This document shows positions 40,268 through 50,192 of a stretch of 64,000 bases of DNA, piece after piece. The notes below the pieces were generated by a model. It did no database searches and was not told the origin of the DNA. It saw only the letters and a program-made list of their open reading frames with translations. Made by a program: the position numbers and the translations under genes. Position 1 is the first letter of the stretch. Each line of letters opens with the position of its first letter. The DNA comes from Tessaracoccus oleiagri (GTDB taxonomy: Bacteria > Actinomycetota > Actinomycetes > Propionibacteriales > Propionibacteriaceae), in the NCBI RefSeq assembly GCF_900103275.1, contig NZ_FNGP01000002.1, positions 558,001 to 622,000 on the forward strand. The letters are read 5' to 3'.

Positions 40268-42934
40268 TCAGCCGTCGACGACGCAGGCGTTGATCGCGCC
40301 CGCGGTCGCCTCAGCCCGGACGAACTCGCCGTCGCAGAGGCTGTACGACCCGTTGCCCGGGGCGCCCTCCCACGCGAACGAGTCGACCTCGGCGCCCTCT
40401 CCGTCGGAGATCACGACGGTGTCCTCGCCGCGCAGCTTGAAGCCCAGATCCTCCTGGTCGAGGACCAGGTAGGCGCCGGCCTCCAGCGTGCCGCTGAGCT
40501 CGTAGGTCCGACCGCGGCCATCCGTCAGGGTCAGCCCGTCGAGATCGGCGTCGCCGTCGCCGGCGTTCAGGAGCTCCACGAAGGCGAGGCGACCCGTCGG
40601 CTTGACCTCGTTGAGGACGAGGTCCGCCTGCGGCTCGTCGAAGTCGACGCCGACCAGGACGGGGTCGTGGTCGGACGAGCGGAACTCGTCGGGGGCGTAG
40701 AGCGCATCCTCCGCGGGCGCCTTGAACTTCATCGTGTAGTCGATGAGCGGTAGCTCGTCGGCGTTGATGTGCCACGTCTCGGTGCCGGTGACGTTGTCGA
40801 GCAGCGCCTCGTTGGCGAGTGCGTAGTCGAGGTAGCCGAGCTGGCCGTCGAAGACGTACGAGTAGGCGCGCTCGCCCTCGTACAGCTTGGTCAGGTCGGT
40901 GTAGCCGGCGGCCTCGAAGACCTTGATCGGGTCCTCGTGGTCGTACGAGTTGAGGTCACCCACGATGAGGATGTTCTCCGTCTTCTCGACGCCGATCGTG
41001 TCGCCCTCGAGCCAGTCGACCATCGCCTCGGCGGCCTCGGTCCGGGTCTCGTTGCAGTTGCCGACGAGGTAGCCCAGCGTGGCCTCGCTGGGGTCGCCGC
41101 AGGCGGAGCCCTTCGACTTCAAGTGGTTGGCCGCCACGGTGATGAGCTCGCCGCTGGCGAGGTGCTCGAAGGTCTGGGCCAGCGTCGGGCGGCTGCGGGT
41201 GTCGTCGAAGCGGGGATCGTCGGCCGAGGTGAGGGTGTCGAAGTCACCGACGGTCCGCACGATGGCCGGCTGGTAGATGAACGCGGTGGTGATCTCGTCG
41301 GTGCCGATCACGCCCGTCTCGAGCGCGGCCCACTTCTCGTAGCCGGCGGCCTCGTTCAGGGCCTCGACCAGCACGCCGACGGCGGTGCCGTTGTTCTCGA
41401 TCTCGTTCAGGGCGATGATCGCGGCGTCGGCCTTGTTGATGGCCGTGACGATCTTGGCCTCCTGGCGCTCGAACTCCTCCGCCGTCTCGGCCCCGCGGGA
41501 GCCGAGTGTCGTGAAGTAGTTGAGCACGTTGAAGCTGCCCACCTGGAAGTCGCCGCCCACCTCGGGCACCGACGGGCGCTCGTTGACGTGCTCGATCGTC
41601 CCGGCAGTGGTGGGCTGGATCGCCCAGTTGTCGAAGCGGTAGTCGAGCACGCCGGCGACGCCGTCGATCCGGTCACCGGCGCGGAACAGGGTGTCCATGG
41701 TGAGCGGCTCGAGCGTGGCCGGGTGGATGGCCGAGGGGTTCTGCGTCGAGCGGCCGTCGTCGATGAGGACGCGGTTGACGAGGTTCGCCTCGTACTCGGC
41801 GCGGGCCTCCGCGGTCTCGGGCGAGTAGAGGGCGGTGGCCTGGAACTGGCGCTCAGGGCCGACCGCGATCTGCCCGTAGCGGCCGTACTGGTAGAGCTCG
41901 AGGATGGTGAGCGGCTCGGCGAAGGTCACGTACATGCCCTCGTAGCGCTCGAAGTCGGTGTTCGGGAAGTCGATCACCGTGGGTTCGGGCAGCGCGCCCT
42001 CGCCGCAGTCGACGGCGGCGGTCGCGGTGAGCTGGGTCATGCCGAAGTACTCGGAGGCCGTGCCGGTGAGGCGCACGACGTCGCCCTCGGCCACGTCGCC
42101 CGCGAGCTGGTTGCGGTCGAAGACGAAGATGCCGTCGGAGGTGGCGGGGTCGTCGTCGCCCTCGTCCTGCAGGTAGTAGCCGTTGAAGCCACCGGTCTGG
42201 AAGTCGCCGACGACGACGCCCTGCACGGTCACGCTCTGGCCGCCCATCGTCGTGGCATCGCCGGAGCCCTGGACCGCGCCGATGGCGGTGGCCTCGAGCT
42301 CGCACTGGTCGACAGGATCGGTCGGGTCCTCACCCGGATCCGTCGGGTCCTCGCCCGGCGTCACGCCGTCCATCGTGTGGCTGCCGAGGTACGAGAACGT
42401 GTTCGAAGGGTACGACGCCCACTCCGCGGCCGCGGAGAACGCGTCGGTGGTGTTCGTGTCGCCCGCGGTGACCGACGCGTTGCGGACCAGCGTGACGTCC
42501 GTCCCGAAGTTGGCGCGGACGCCCACTTGGCCGAAGGAATCGATGACGGCGTCACCCTTGTACAGCACGACCGCGTCGTCGCCGTTGAAGTTGATCGCCG
42601 ACGAGTTGCGCTGGTCGGGCGAGAAGCCGCCGAGGGTCGCGTCGCCGTGCGCCACGACGTGCACGTCGCCGGGGGCCAAGGTCCCGGTCAGCGTCACGCT
42701 CGCGGTCTGCGTCGTGCCCCCGTTGGAGAACAGCGCCAGTCGGTACTGGCTGAGGTCGATCGTCGATTCGGTGCCGTTGAAGAGCTCGATTGCCTTGTTG
42801 AAGCTCGATCCCTCCACGTATTCGCTGATGATGAGGTCGGACGCGGCGGCGCTCGCCGTCTGGGGCACCAACCAGGTGGTGCCGGCAACGGCGGCGGCGA
42901 GCAGCCCGGCCCAGATCTTTCGTTCTGAACGCAC
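40268..42934 (-). CDS. ExeM/NucH-type extracellular nuclease
   Basis: 888-aa secreted protein. Signal peptide (residues 1-30), N-terminal lamin-tail domain (about 32-165), a Pro/Asp/Glu linker of two 7-residue repeats near 195-210, an OB-like ExeM domain (about 215-400), an endonuclease/exonuclease/phosphatase domain (about 455-770) and a C-terminal lamin-tail domain (about 775-885). Catalytic marks are NEIENNG near 510, GDLNSYDHEDP near 653 and SSDHDPVLVGVDF near 750. It would degrade external DNA for phosphate or nutrients. GTG start has an AAGGA site. A PHO-box-like repeat lies about 87 nt upstream. Confidence 0.88.
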   Translation of the reverse strand: MRSERKIWAGLLAAAVAGTTWLVPQTASAAASDLIISEYVEGSSFNKAIELFNGTESTIDLSQYRLALFSNGGTTQTASVTLTGTLAPGDVHVVAHGDATLGGFSPDQRNSSAINFNGDDAVVLYKGDAVIDSFGQVGVRANFGTDVTLVRNASVTAGDTNTTDAFSAAAEWASYPSNTFSYLGSHTMDGVTPGEDPTDPGEDPTDPVDQCELEATAIGAVQGSGDATTMGGQSVTVQGVVVGDFQTGGFNGYYLQDEGDDDPATSDGIFVFDRNQLAGDVAEGDVVRLTGTASEYFGMTQLTATAAVDCGEGALPEPTVIDFPNTDFERYEGMYVTFAEPLTILELYQYGRYGQIAVGPERQFQATALYSPETAEARAEYEANLVNRVLIDDGRSTQNPSAIHPATLEPLTMDTLFRAGDRIDGVAGVLDYRFDNWAIQPTTAGTIEHVNERPSVPEVGGDFQVGSFNVLNYFTTLGSRGAETAEEFERQEAKIVTAINKADAAIIALNEIENNGTAVGVLVEALNEAAGYEKWAALETGVIGTDEITTAFIYQPAIVRTVGDFDTLTSADDPRFDDTRSRPTLAQTFEHLASGELITVAANHLKSKGSACGDPSEATLGYLVGNCNETRTEAAEAMVDWLEGDTIGVEKTENILIVGDLNSYDHEDPIKVFEAAGYTDLTKLYEGERAYSYVFDGQLGYLDYALANEALLDNVTGTETWHINADELPLIDYTMKFKAPAEDALYAPDEFRSSDHDPVLVGVDFDEPQADLVLNEVKPTGRLAFVELLNAGDGDADLDGLTLTDGRGRTYELSGTLEAGAYLVLDQEDLGFKLRGEDTVVISDGEGAEVDSFAWEGAPGNGSYSLCDGEFVRAEATAGAINACVVDG
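42315..42356. repeat. Two 21-bp tandem repeats inside the nuclease gene
   Basis: Two near-identical 21-nt units (42315-42335 and 42336-42356) encode the repeated acidic Pro-rich linker between the lamin-tail and ExeM domains. They differ at only two positions and could change in number by slippage. Confidence 0.7.
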
Positions 42935-43020
42935 TGATGATCCTTACTGACTTGGGGACGGACGCGACGGAGCGCCCGACCCGAAACTATTGCGTCGAAG
43001 TGACGGCCAGTGCAGCAGAC

Positions 43021-43038
43021 GGTGAACGAACGGTGAAC
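43021..43038 (-). promoter_or_regulatory. PHO-box-like direct repeat upstream of the nuclease
   Basis: On the minus strand GTTCACC occurs twice with an 11-nt period (43038-43032 and 43027-43021). This is the arrangement and core of actinobacterial PhoP boxes. A -10-like CAATAG lies at 42992-42987, placing the box next to the -35 position. Confidence 0.6.
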
Positions 43039-43095
43039 GCGCGCCTGCCCCTCCTGGCGGTCCAGGCCCCCATGCTTGCACGCGCGGTGGCTCAG

Positions 43096-44073
43096 TTAGC
43101 CCTTTACGAAGTAGGTCGTCGCGCCGGCCGCGATCGCCACGACCCCGGCGACGACGAGTGCGACGAGGGTGCCCGTGTTGCGTGGGGTGGCGCCCGTCGG
43201 GGCGGCGGGTCCGGCCGTGGGTGCGGGCGACGGCGTGCCCTCGGCGCCGGTGGGTACCGGCGTGGAGGGCTCCGGCGACGGCTCCGGAGACGCGACGGGC
43301 TCGAGCGTGGTGGTGGTGTCGCTGGTGGGGACCTCCGCCTCCCGGACCACGCCGCCGGCGCTGAACAGGAGCGTGTCGCCCATCGCCGCCACGGACTCCC
43401 CTTCCGGGCCGTTCACGTACGTCTCGACGGCCTCGGTCTCCCAGGAGAAGGCGTCGATGACATGGACCCCGTCGGCCGCACGCAGCACGAGCGTGCTCCC
43501 GTCGTCGAGGAAGACGCCGTCGGTGACGCCCTCGGGCGCGTCCGCCACGCGGGTCAGGGTGTCGGTGCTGGTGCGCGACGGGTTCTCGGGCGCCCGGTAG
43601 ATGCCGGGGTCGTCCCCGGTCGTCGCGATGTAGATCCGTCCGCGGCCGGAGACCATCATCGCCTGCGCGTCGCGGGGCCCGTCCGGGTACTCGAGCACGT
43701 AGGCGCGGTACTGCTTACGGCCGGGCTGGGTGTCGCCGAAGCGGAAGATCGTGAGGGTGTCGCGGTCGAGGTCGGGGTTGCCGAGGTCGCCGACGAAGAG
43801 CGCTCCGCCCGACAGCGCCAGCGCCTCGACGGACGCGATGTCCGCGTTCCAGGTGAGCTGCGCCTGTTCGCCGTCCTCGGTGAGTCCGATGAGGGTGCCG
43901 TCGTCGGCCTCCTCCCCCGCGAGCCACAGCCGCGCGGTCTCCTCGTCCCACGCCATGCCGACGATCTCACCCACGTGGTCGGGGGGCACGGTGAACGCCG
44001 CGGAGGCGGAGGCGGACGCAGTGGCCGCCAGGATCACGCCCGCGGCGAGCACGGCTCGGAAACGTCGGTTCAT
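43096..44073 (-). CDS. Secreted, C-terminally membrane-anchored repeat protein
   Basis: 325-aa surface protein. Signal peptide (residues 1-26), then about 220 residues of propeller-like strands (WDEETARLWLAGEE, LSGGALFVGDLGNPD, GRGRIYIATTGDDPG, DGSTLVLRAADG). A Pro/Ser/Thr linker (about 250-295) and a final membrane helix with a short basic end (TTYFVKG) complete it. The repeats resemble NHL or WD-type beta-propellers, but no named family was recognised. Encoded 12 nt downstream of a 30-aa membrane protein gene on the same strand. Confidence 0.65.
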   Translation of the reverse strand: MNRRFRAVLAAGVILAATASASASAAFTVPPDHVGEIVGMAWDEETARLWLAGEEADDGTLIGLTEDGEQAQLTWNADIASVEALALSGGALFVGDLGNPDLDRDTLTIFRFGDTQPGRKQYRAYVLEYPDGPRDAQAMMVSGRGRIYIATTGDDPGIYRAPENPSRTSTDTLTRVADAPEGVTDGVFLDDGSTLVLRAADGVHVIDAFSWETEAVETYVNGPEGESVAAMGDTLLFSAGGVVREAEVPTSDTTTTLEPVASPEPSPEPSTPVPTGAEGTPSPAPTAGPAAPTGATPRNTGTLVALVVAGVVAIAAGATTYFVKG

Positions 44074-44082
44074 GGCGGGCCC

Positions 44083-44088
44083 AGCCTA
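44083..44088 (-). promoter_or_regulatory. Possible -10 box of the 43096 gene
   Basis: TAGGCT on the minus strand, 9 nt before the ATG at 44073. It overlaps the stop codon of the 30-aa gene and gives at most a 2-3 nt leader. Confidence 0.3.
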
Positions 44089-44178
44089 GTGGGAAGTGAC
44101 GATCGCGCCGATGATCACCACGGCAATGACCACCAGCAGCGTGGCGGTGACGATCAGTTTGCGGGCGCGAGGGTTCAT
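44086..44178 (-). CDS. 30-aa single-pass membrane protein
   Basis: Short open frame encoding a basic N-terminus (MNPRARK) followed by a single helix of about 20 strongly hydrophobic residues (LIVTATLLVVIAVVIIGAIV) and a TSH end. This positive-inside, one-helix layout is typical of real bacterial microproteins. It lies 12 nt upstream of the surface protein gene on the same strand and has a TAGACT -10 box 8 nt before its ATG. Function unknown. Confidence 0.55.
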   Translation of the reverse strand: MNPRARKLIVTATLLVVIAVVIIGAIVTSH

Positions 44179-44186
44179 TTGGCGTC

Positions 44187-44192
44187 AGTCTA
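44187..44192 (-). promoter_or_regulatory. -10 box of the 30-aa gene
   Basis: TAGACT on the minus strand, 8 nt before the ATG at 44178. No ribosome-binding site is present. Confidence 0.35.
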
Positions 44193-44280
44193 CGCGCTCC
44201 CCGACGGGGGCCCCGCGGGGGCTGCCGCGCCTGGCCGGGCAATGTTCGCATGTTTCCGCTCCCCGTCATGGGCGCGACAT

Positions 44281-44286
44281 TAGGCT
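44281..44286 (+). promoter_or_regulatory. -10 box of the 44294 gene, leaderless
   Basis: TAGGCT, 7-nt spacer, ATG at 44294; no ribosome-binding site. Confidence 0.5.
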
Positions 44287-44293
44287 GCCGAGC

Positions 44294-44893
44294 ATGGTGG
44301 ACTTCTACGCCGTCGCGATCGACGACGTGCGTGACATGTTCGGCGCCGATGGGGACCTCGCGGAGGAACTGATCGCCGCCGCACGCGTCGCGTTCCCGGA
44401 GGAGCCGCACCGCCGTCGGGCCTTCCTACCGCTCATGCGCAGGGCGCCGGAGTTCACCGTTGCCAACAACCGGCCGACCCGCGAGGACCTGTCCATCCTG
44501 CTGTCGGGCGGGTACGTGTCGCCGGAGCGGATGCGCGCCAGCTGGCGACTGTTCCACGCCCTCCTGGACCACCGGTCGGCCGCGCACATCACCGTCGACG
44601 TGACCGAGGAGGAACTCGAGCGGGCGGAGTTCGACCTCGCGCGCAACGGGCTCGACACCTACTACTCGCTGCGCCGCCTCGGCGAGCGGCAGCTGGGCAT
44701 CCCCCTGCGCGGCATCGAGGGCCACATCGACGGGTACGCGAAGCATGTGCACGTCCTGGAGACGGCCGCGGAGCTGCGCCGGGTCCTGGGCGACGTGGAG
44801 CCCGAGACCCGGCGCATCGTCAACGAGGTGCTCGGCATGTGCGACGTCGTAGCCGCCGACCCCCGACTGGACCTGGTGGTCCTGGAGTCCTGA
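44294..44893 (+). CDS. Cytosolic protein, function unknown
   Basis: 199-aa acidic helical protein starting MVDFYAVAIDDVRDMFGAD. It has a possible conserved core LRRLGERQLGIPLRGIEGHIDGYAKHVHV near residue 130 and no export signal. No family was recognised with confidence. It is convergent with katE and separated from it by 15 nt, with its own leaderless promoter. Confidence 0.6.
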   Translation: MVDFYAVAIDDVRDMFGADGDLAEELIAAARVAFPEEPHRRRAFLPLMRRAPEFTVANNRPTREDLSILLSGGYVSPERMRASWRLFHALLDHRSAAHITVDVTEEELERAEFDLARNGLDTYYSLRRLGERQLGIPLRGIEGHIDGYAKHVHVLETAAELRRVLGDVEPETRRIVNEVLGMCDVVAADPRLDLVVLES

Positions 44894-44908
44894 CCGGCGG
44901 CCCCGCTG

Positions 44909-47224
<2,316 letters not shown>

Positions 47225-47507
47225 CTGTTGCTCCTCGATCGACGCCGGGCCCGAGCGCGTGGTCGCGGGCCAAGATGGATTTCGAGTCTATGGAGCGGTG
47301 CGGGTCACTTGGGAGGGCGACGATTCACACGTGCATCGTCGCCCGGACGCGAACGGTGCGCATTGAAAATCTGCGGAGGATAGAACGGCAGAAGAGACCC
47401 AACGGGGAGCACGTTGCTCGTTCGCTCTATCTGGCGCCCGGTGCCGGGATTGCGCTGTAGCGTCGCGTGACAAAGGCGCGCGGCGCCTAGATGGGAGTAA
47501 TGACGAC
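47225..47507. other. Intergenic segment at the start of the defence island
   Basis: 283 nt between katE and the sigma-like gene. It holds the katE ribosome-binding region, one perfect hairpin (47315-47344), and a ribosome-binding site for the right-hand gene (GGGAG at 47493-47497). No tRNA fragment, integrase or att-like repeat is visible. Base composition drops to the right of it. Confidence 0.5.
47315..47344. terminator. Perfect hairpin between katE and the sigma-like gene
   Basis: GGGCGACGAT (47315-47324) and ATCGTCGCCC (47335-47344), 10-bp stem and 10-nt loop containing CACGTG-like symmetry. It lies between divergent genes, so a terminator for read-through or an operator are both possible. 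Confidence 0.45.
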
Positions 47508-47999
47508 GTGTTGGACAGGGAGTACGAAGATCTGAGGTCGCTGGCCGAACACGTTGCCCGGGCACAAGGGGCTGGAATGTGGGCTGAGGACATCGCTTCC
47601 TCCACCATGAAGAAGTACTGGATGCACCGGGATGAAGTGCGAGAGCCTCGCGCATGGGTCAGACGTGCCGCGCGCAACCTGGCAATAGACCATGCACGAC
47701 GGGACCCCGACGCCGGGTGGGCGCGAATCCCGGGTGAGGGCACTCTCGCCCATTCCCCGCTGCCCCGCCAGCTACAGACTAGAAGCCCCAGCAGTTTGCT
47801 GGCCGCACGAGACCAACTCGAAAGGGCACTCGAAGTGTTGAACGACATCGAGCGTGAGCTTCTGGTTGGACAGAACGAGGGATACAGCCTGCAGGAGCTG
47901 GCCGATCGTCACGGGTACACCGAGCCATCGGTGAGGACGAAGCTCGCGGTGGCCAGGCGCAAGATCCGCGACGCCTTCCCCGATCTCGACATCAACTGA
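47508..47999 (+). CDS. Small sigma-70-family (ECF-like) factor
   Basis: 163-aa protein with a region 2-like N-terminus ending in PRAWVRRAARNLAIDHARR (the sigma 2.3/2.4 helix) and a region 4 helix-turn-helix, LNDIERELLVGQNEGYSLQELADRHGYTEPSVRTKL. The linker is short and there is no anti-sigma gene beside it. Region 2 lacks some usual core-binding residues, so it may be a sigma-like DNA-binding regulator instead. GTG 47508 with GGGAG 10 nt upstream. Convergent with the next gene (stops 1 nt apart). It could control the defence island. Confidence 0.7.
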   Translation: MLDREYEDLRSLAEHVARAQGAGMWAEDIASSTMKKYWMHRDEVREPRAWVRRAARNLAIDHARRDPDAGWARIPGEGTLAHSPLPRQLQTRSPSSLLAARDQLERALEVLNDIERELLVGQNEGYSLQELADRHGYTEPSVRTKLAVARRKIRDAFPDLDIN

Positions 48000-48000
48000 C

Positions 48001-49128
48001 TCACTCTCTTTGCGTCCGGTCCAGAGCGCGGGTGTACCACTCGTCAAGTTCGAGGCTGAGTCGCCCCGTCGCCTCGGATGAGTCAGGTTGCTTCAGCAAG
48101 GCAGTGGCTGCGTGTGAGATGCTCGCGTCCATCACCATCTCGCCCGAGTCGATGCGCGTGTACACCCTGATTCGTTCCTCGCTGGCGGACGCCTGCACCA
48201 GCAGGGGGCGCCTCCATCGGGAATCCGAAAAGGACTCGGTGCGCAGCGGGCCATTCATCTTTCGTGCCACCCCGAAGTATCGCGCGACAAGATCAAAGAC
48301 CGATGGACTGGTCGCATTGCCGACCACGACGGCGAAGGCACGTTCCAGATTCGCCTCATCCTCCATGACATAGGTCAAGCCTCCGATGGCTCCGCAGGCC
48401 TGGACCACGCCCCCAGAATCTCGCAATGCCGAGAACTCTGGCGTCTTGACTGCTCCGAGCAGCGCCGCACAGTCGCTCAGGCTCGTGAATTCGGGACTCG
48501 GCCAAGGCGCCGCACTGGACTGGAACCAACCGTCGCGCGAGATGGCGAGCACCTCGTGACCGGTCGCTGGCTCGCAGCCAAGCCTGCCCTCCGCCCCTAC
48601 GTTCAGGTCAGTCCTGTGACCGGCGCGGCGAAGGATCTGTTTCCACTGGGCAGTGAACTGTTCCGATATCGACAGCTGAGCGGGCCACGAAGGGCTGTCA
48701 GCGTCGATGGGGAGCTGCGCAACGCGCCTCCAGTGTGCGTGGTTGAAGAGCACGGAGGCATTCGTCTGCAGGTCCCTGACCACCCGCTGGAACGACGAGA
48801 CCGATAGCTCGTCTCCCCTCACGCGATGCCTCAACTGCAGTGTGGCCTGACCGTCATGGAGCGCCCCGTGCAGGCGTTGGAAGGAGGAGCGAGAATGACT
48901 GTCGATCGCATCGATGAGCTCACCCGAGAGCGGAAAGACGCCAACTTCAACCCCGATCCAGCACCAGCCGCTGCCCTCTGCAGCTCCCCCCAATAGGACG
49001 ACGAGTCGCCTGGAGAGGAACGCCAACGAGTAAATCACCTCCTCCCCGTTCTCCGCAGTCGAGCGCACCTTGTAGCGGGCGTTCTCAGCCACGCTGAGCG
49101 CCAAGTCGAGCCCTCTGTTTCCCGTCAC
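48001..49128 (-). CDS. Unrecognised protein of the defence island (A)
   Basis: 375-aa soluble protein without signal, membrane segment or known motif. It looks two-part: an N-terminal half with strands around ENGEEVIYSLAFLSRRLVVLLGG and GSGWCWIGVEVGVFPLS, and a C-terminal half around GGVVQACGAIGGLTYVMEDE and RIRVYTRIDSGEMVMD that ends in an acidic helix. Its ATG overlaps the stop of protein B by 4 nt, so A and B are co-translated. Base composition is lower in GC than the core genes, consistent with acquisition. Not assigned a function. Confidence 0.7.
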   Translation of the reverse strand: MTGNRGLDLALSVAENARYKVRSTAENGEEVIYSLAFLSRRLVVLLGGAAEGSGWCWIGVEVGVFPLSGELIDAIDSHSRSSFQRLHGALHDGQATLQLRHRVRGDELSVSSFQRVVRDLQTNASVLFNHAHWRRVAQLPIDADSPSWPAQLSISEQFTAQWKQILRRAGHRTDLNVGAEGRLGCEPATGHEVLAISRDGWFQSSAAPWPSPEFTSLSDCAALLGAVKTPEFSALRDSGGVVQACGAIGGLTYVMEDEANLERAFAVVVGNATSPSVFDLVARYFGVARKMNGPLRTESFSDSRWRRPLLVQASASEERIRVYTRIDSGEMVMDASISHAATALLKQPDSSEATGRLSLELDEWYTRALDRTQRE

Positions 49129-50054
49129 AGCGACCTCACCTTGTCGAGCGCGAGGGTTACCAGTTCTTCCGCGAGGTCCAATGACTCGTGACCGGTCAGC
49201 CGCGTATTGACGCCGTACGACCGATGTTGGACCGAGCGCACGTCGGGGTCCGAAGCAAGGTAGTCAGGAAGCTCTGTGTGCTGCAGCCTCACGGAGACCT
49301 TGCCATTCCAGTGGAGGTAGGCGACCGCCGGCGATGGCTCACCCGTCGAGAAATCGTGGACCCGCAGGTAGTCGCCCACACCGCCTTCACGCGTCTCGCC
49401 GACTACGACGGCGATCTCCTCCGTCCCGAGGCGTGCCAGCAACCGACGGAGGTTGGAAGCCTGCGCTCCACCCTGTTGCGCCACCGCCTCATCGACCAAG
49501 AACGCCGGCTCCGACGAGCCGCGCCGCGCGGTTGCCTGTTCATCCTTCGACGAGGTGTCCGCGCCGATCGGCAATTCGAAGGGCAGATCTGTCAACATGT
49601 CCCAGACCAGAACCCCTGCCTCTCTATAGCGCTCCCAACCTGTGGCTCGCGACTGGCTCAGGCGTGCGTGTTCGTCGGTGGTGACGATGCAGGCAACCGC
49701 GTACTGCGTCAGGAAGTTTCGCAGGTCATCAAGCGTCCAACTCTCGCGCCGCAGCAGTTCCCCAGTGATCCAGCTTCGTGTCCACACGTGTTCGTGGTTC
49801 ACCTTGGCAGTGCGCTCGACATCGATGGACCCGACGGAGCGGAGGCGGATGTGGTACTTCGGATGGGGCGGGAATCCCTCGGCCTCCGTCCATTTCCAGA
49901 GCCCGATGCTGATGAGTTCCTTCTTGTGTGCGAGGTCGACGTTCTCCAGATCGAGCAGGTGGTGGATCGCACGCAGAGCGCTCTCTCGCCGAACGGGAAC
50001 GTGGGCCTCCTCCATGTACGTACGGTCCAGCCGGAGTGCGGTGTTCGTTGGCAT
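49125..50054 (-). CDS. Unrecognised protein of the defence island (B)
   Basis: 309-aa soluble protein, first gene of a two-gene operon with A. The N-terminal 150 residues include AIHHLLDLENVDLAHKKELI and a His-rich core VNHEHVWTRSWITGELLRRE (H-E-H near residue 87). An acidic linker follows, and the C-terminal third has HWNGKVSVRLQHTELPDYLA and a terminal helix. The H-E-H could be a metal site but no nuclease family was confirmed. AAGGAGA precedes ATG 50054. It is divergent from the nuclease-like gene before pglW. Confidence 0.7.
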   Translation of the reverse strand: MPTNTALRLDRTYMEEAHVPVRRESALRAIHHLLDLENVDLAHKKELISIGLWKWTEAEGFPPHPKYHIRLRSVGSIDVERTAKVNHEHVWTRSWITGELLRRESWTLDDLRNFLTQYAVACIVTTDEHARLSQSRATGWERYREAGVLVWDMLTDLPFELPIGADTSSKDEQATARRGSSEPAFLVDEAVAQQGGAQASNLRRLLARLGTEEIAVVVGETREGGVGDYLRVHDFSTGEPSPAVAYLHWNGKVSVRLQHTELPDYLASDPDVRSVQHRSYGVNTRLTGHESLDLAEELVTLALDKVRSL

Positions 50055-50137
50055 GCTGTCTCCTTGTTGAGTGCCTTCACCTGCATAGACGCAAGAAACC
50101 GTGAAATGTCAACGCGCGGAGTGCGAGTGCCGTGGTA

Positions 50138-50158
50138 GACAGGTTCGAGGATCCTGTC
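50138..50158. promoter_or_regulatory. Inverted repeat in the divergent A/B and 50193 region
   Basis: GACAGG (50138-50143) and CCTGTC (50153-50158), 9 nt apart, in the 138-nt gap between gene B and the nuclease-like gene. It could be an operator for either transcript. Confidence 0.3.
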
Positions 50159-50192
50159 ACAGTGGACGGAAAACGATACGGAGGGTGCCCTC

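Noticed and set aside
42315..42356. Tandem repeats as a CRISPR-like or mobile repeat
   Set aside because: Only two adjacent 21-nt units, in frame, encoding an acidic Pro linker; no spacers.
40769..42928. Long open frame on the plus strand opposite the nuclease
   Set aside because: Antisense shadow; the minus strand carries a signal peptide and a complete nuclease domain series.
47225..47507. Integrase or att site at the island edge
   Set aside because: No recombinase gene, tRNA end or paired direct repeat is visible in this gap.
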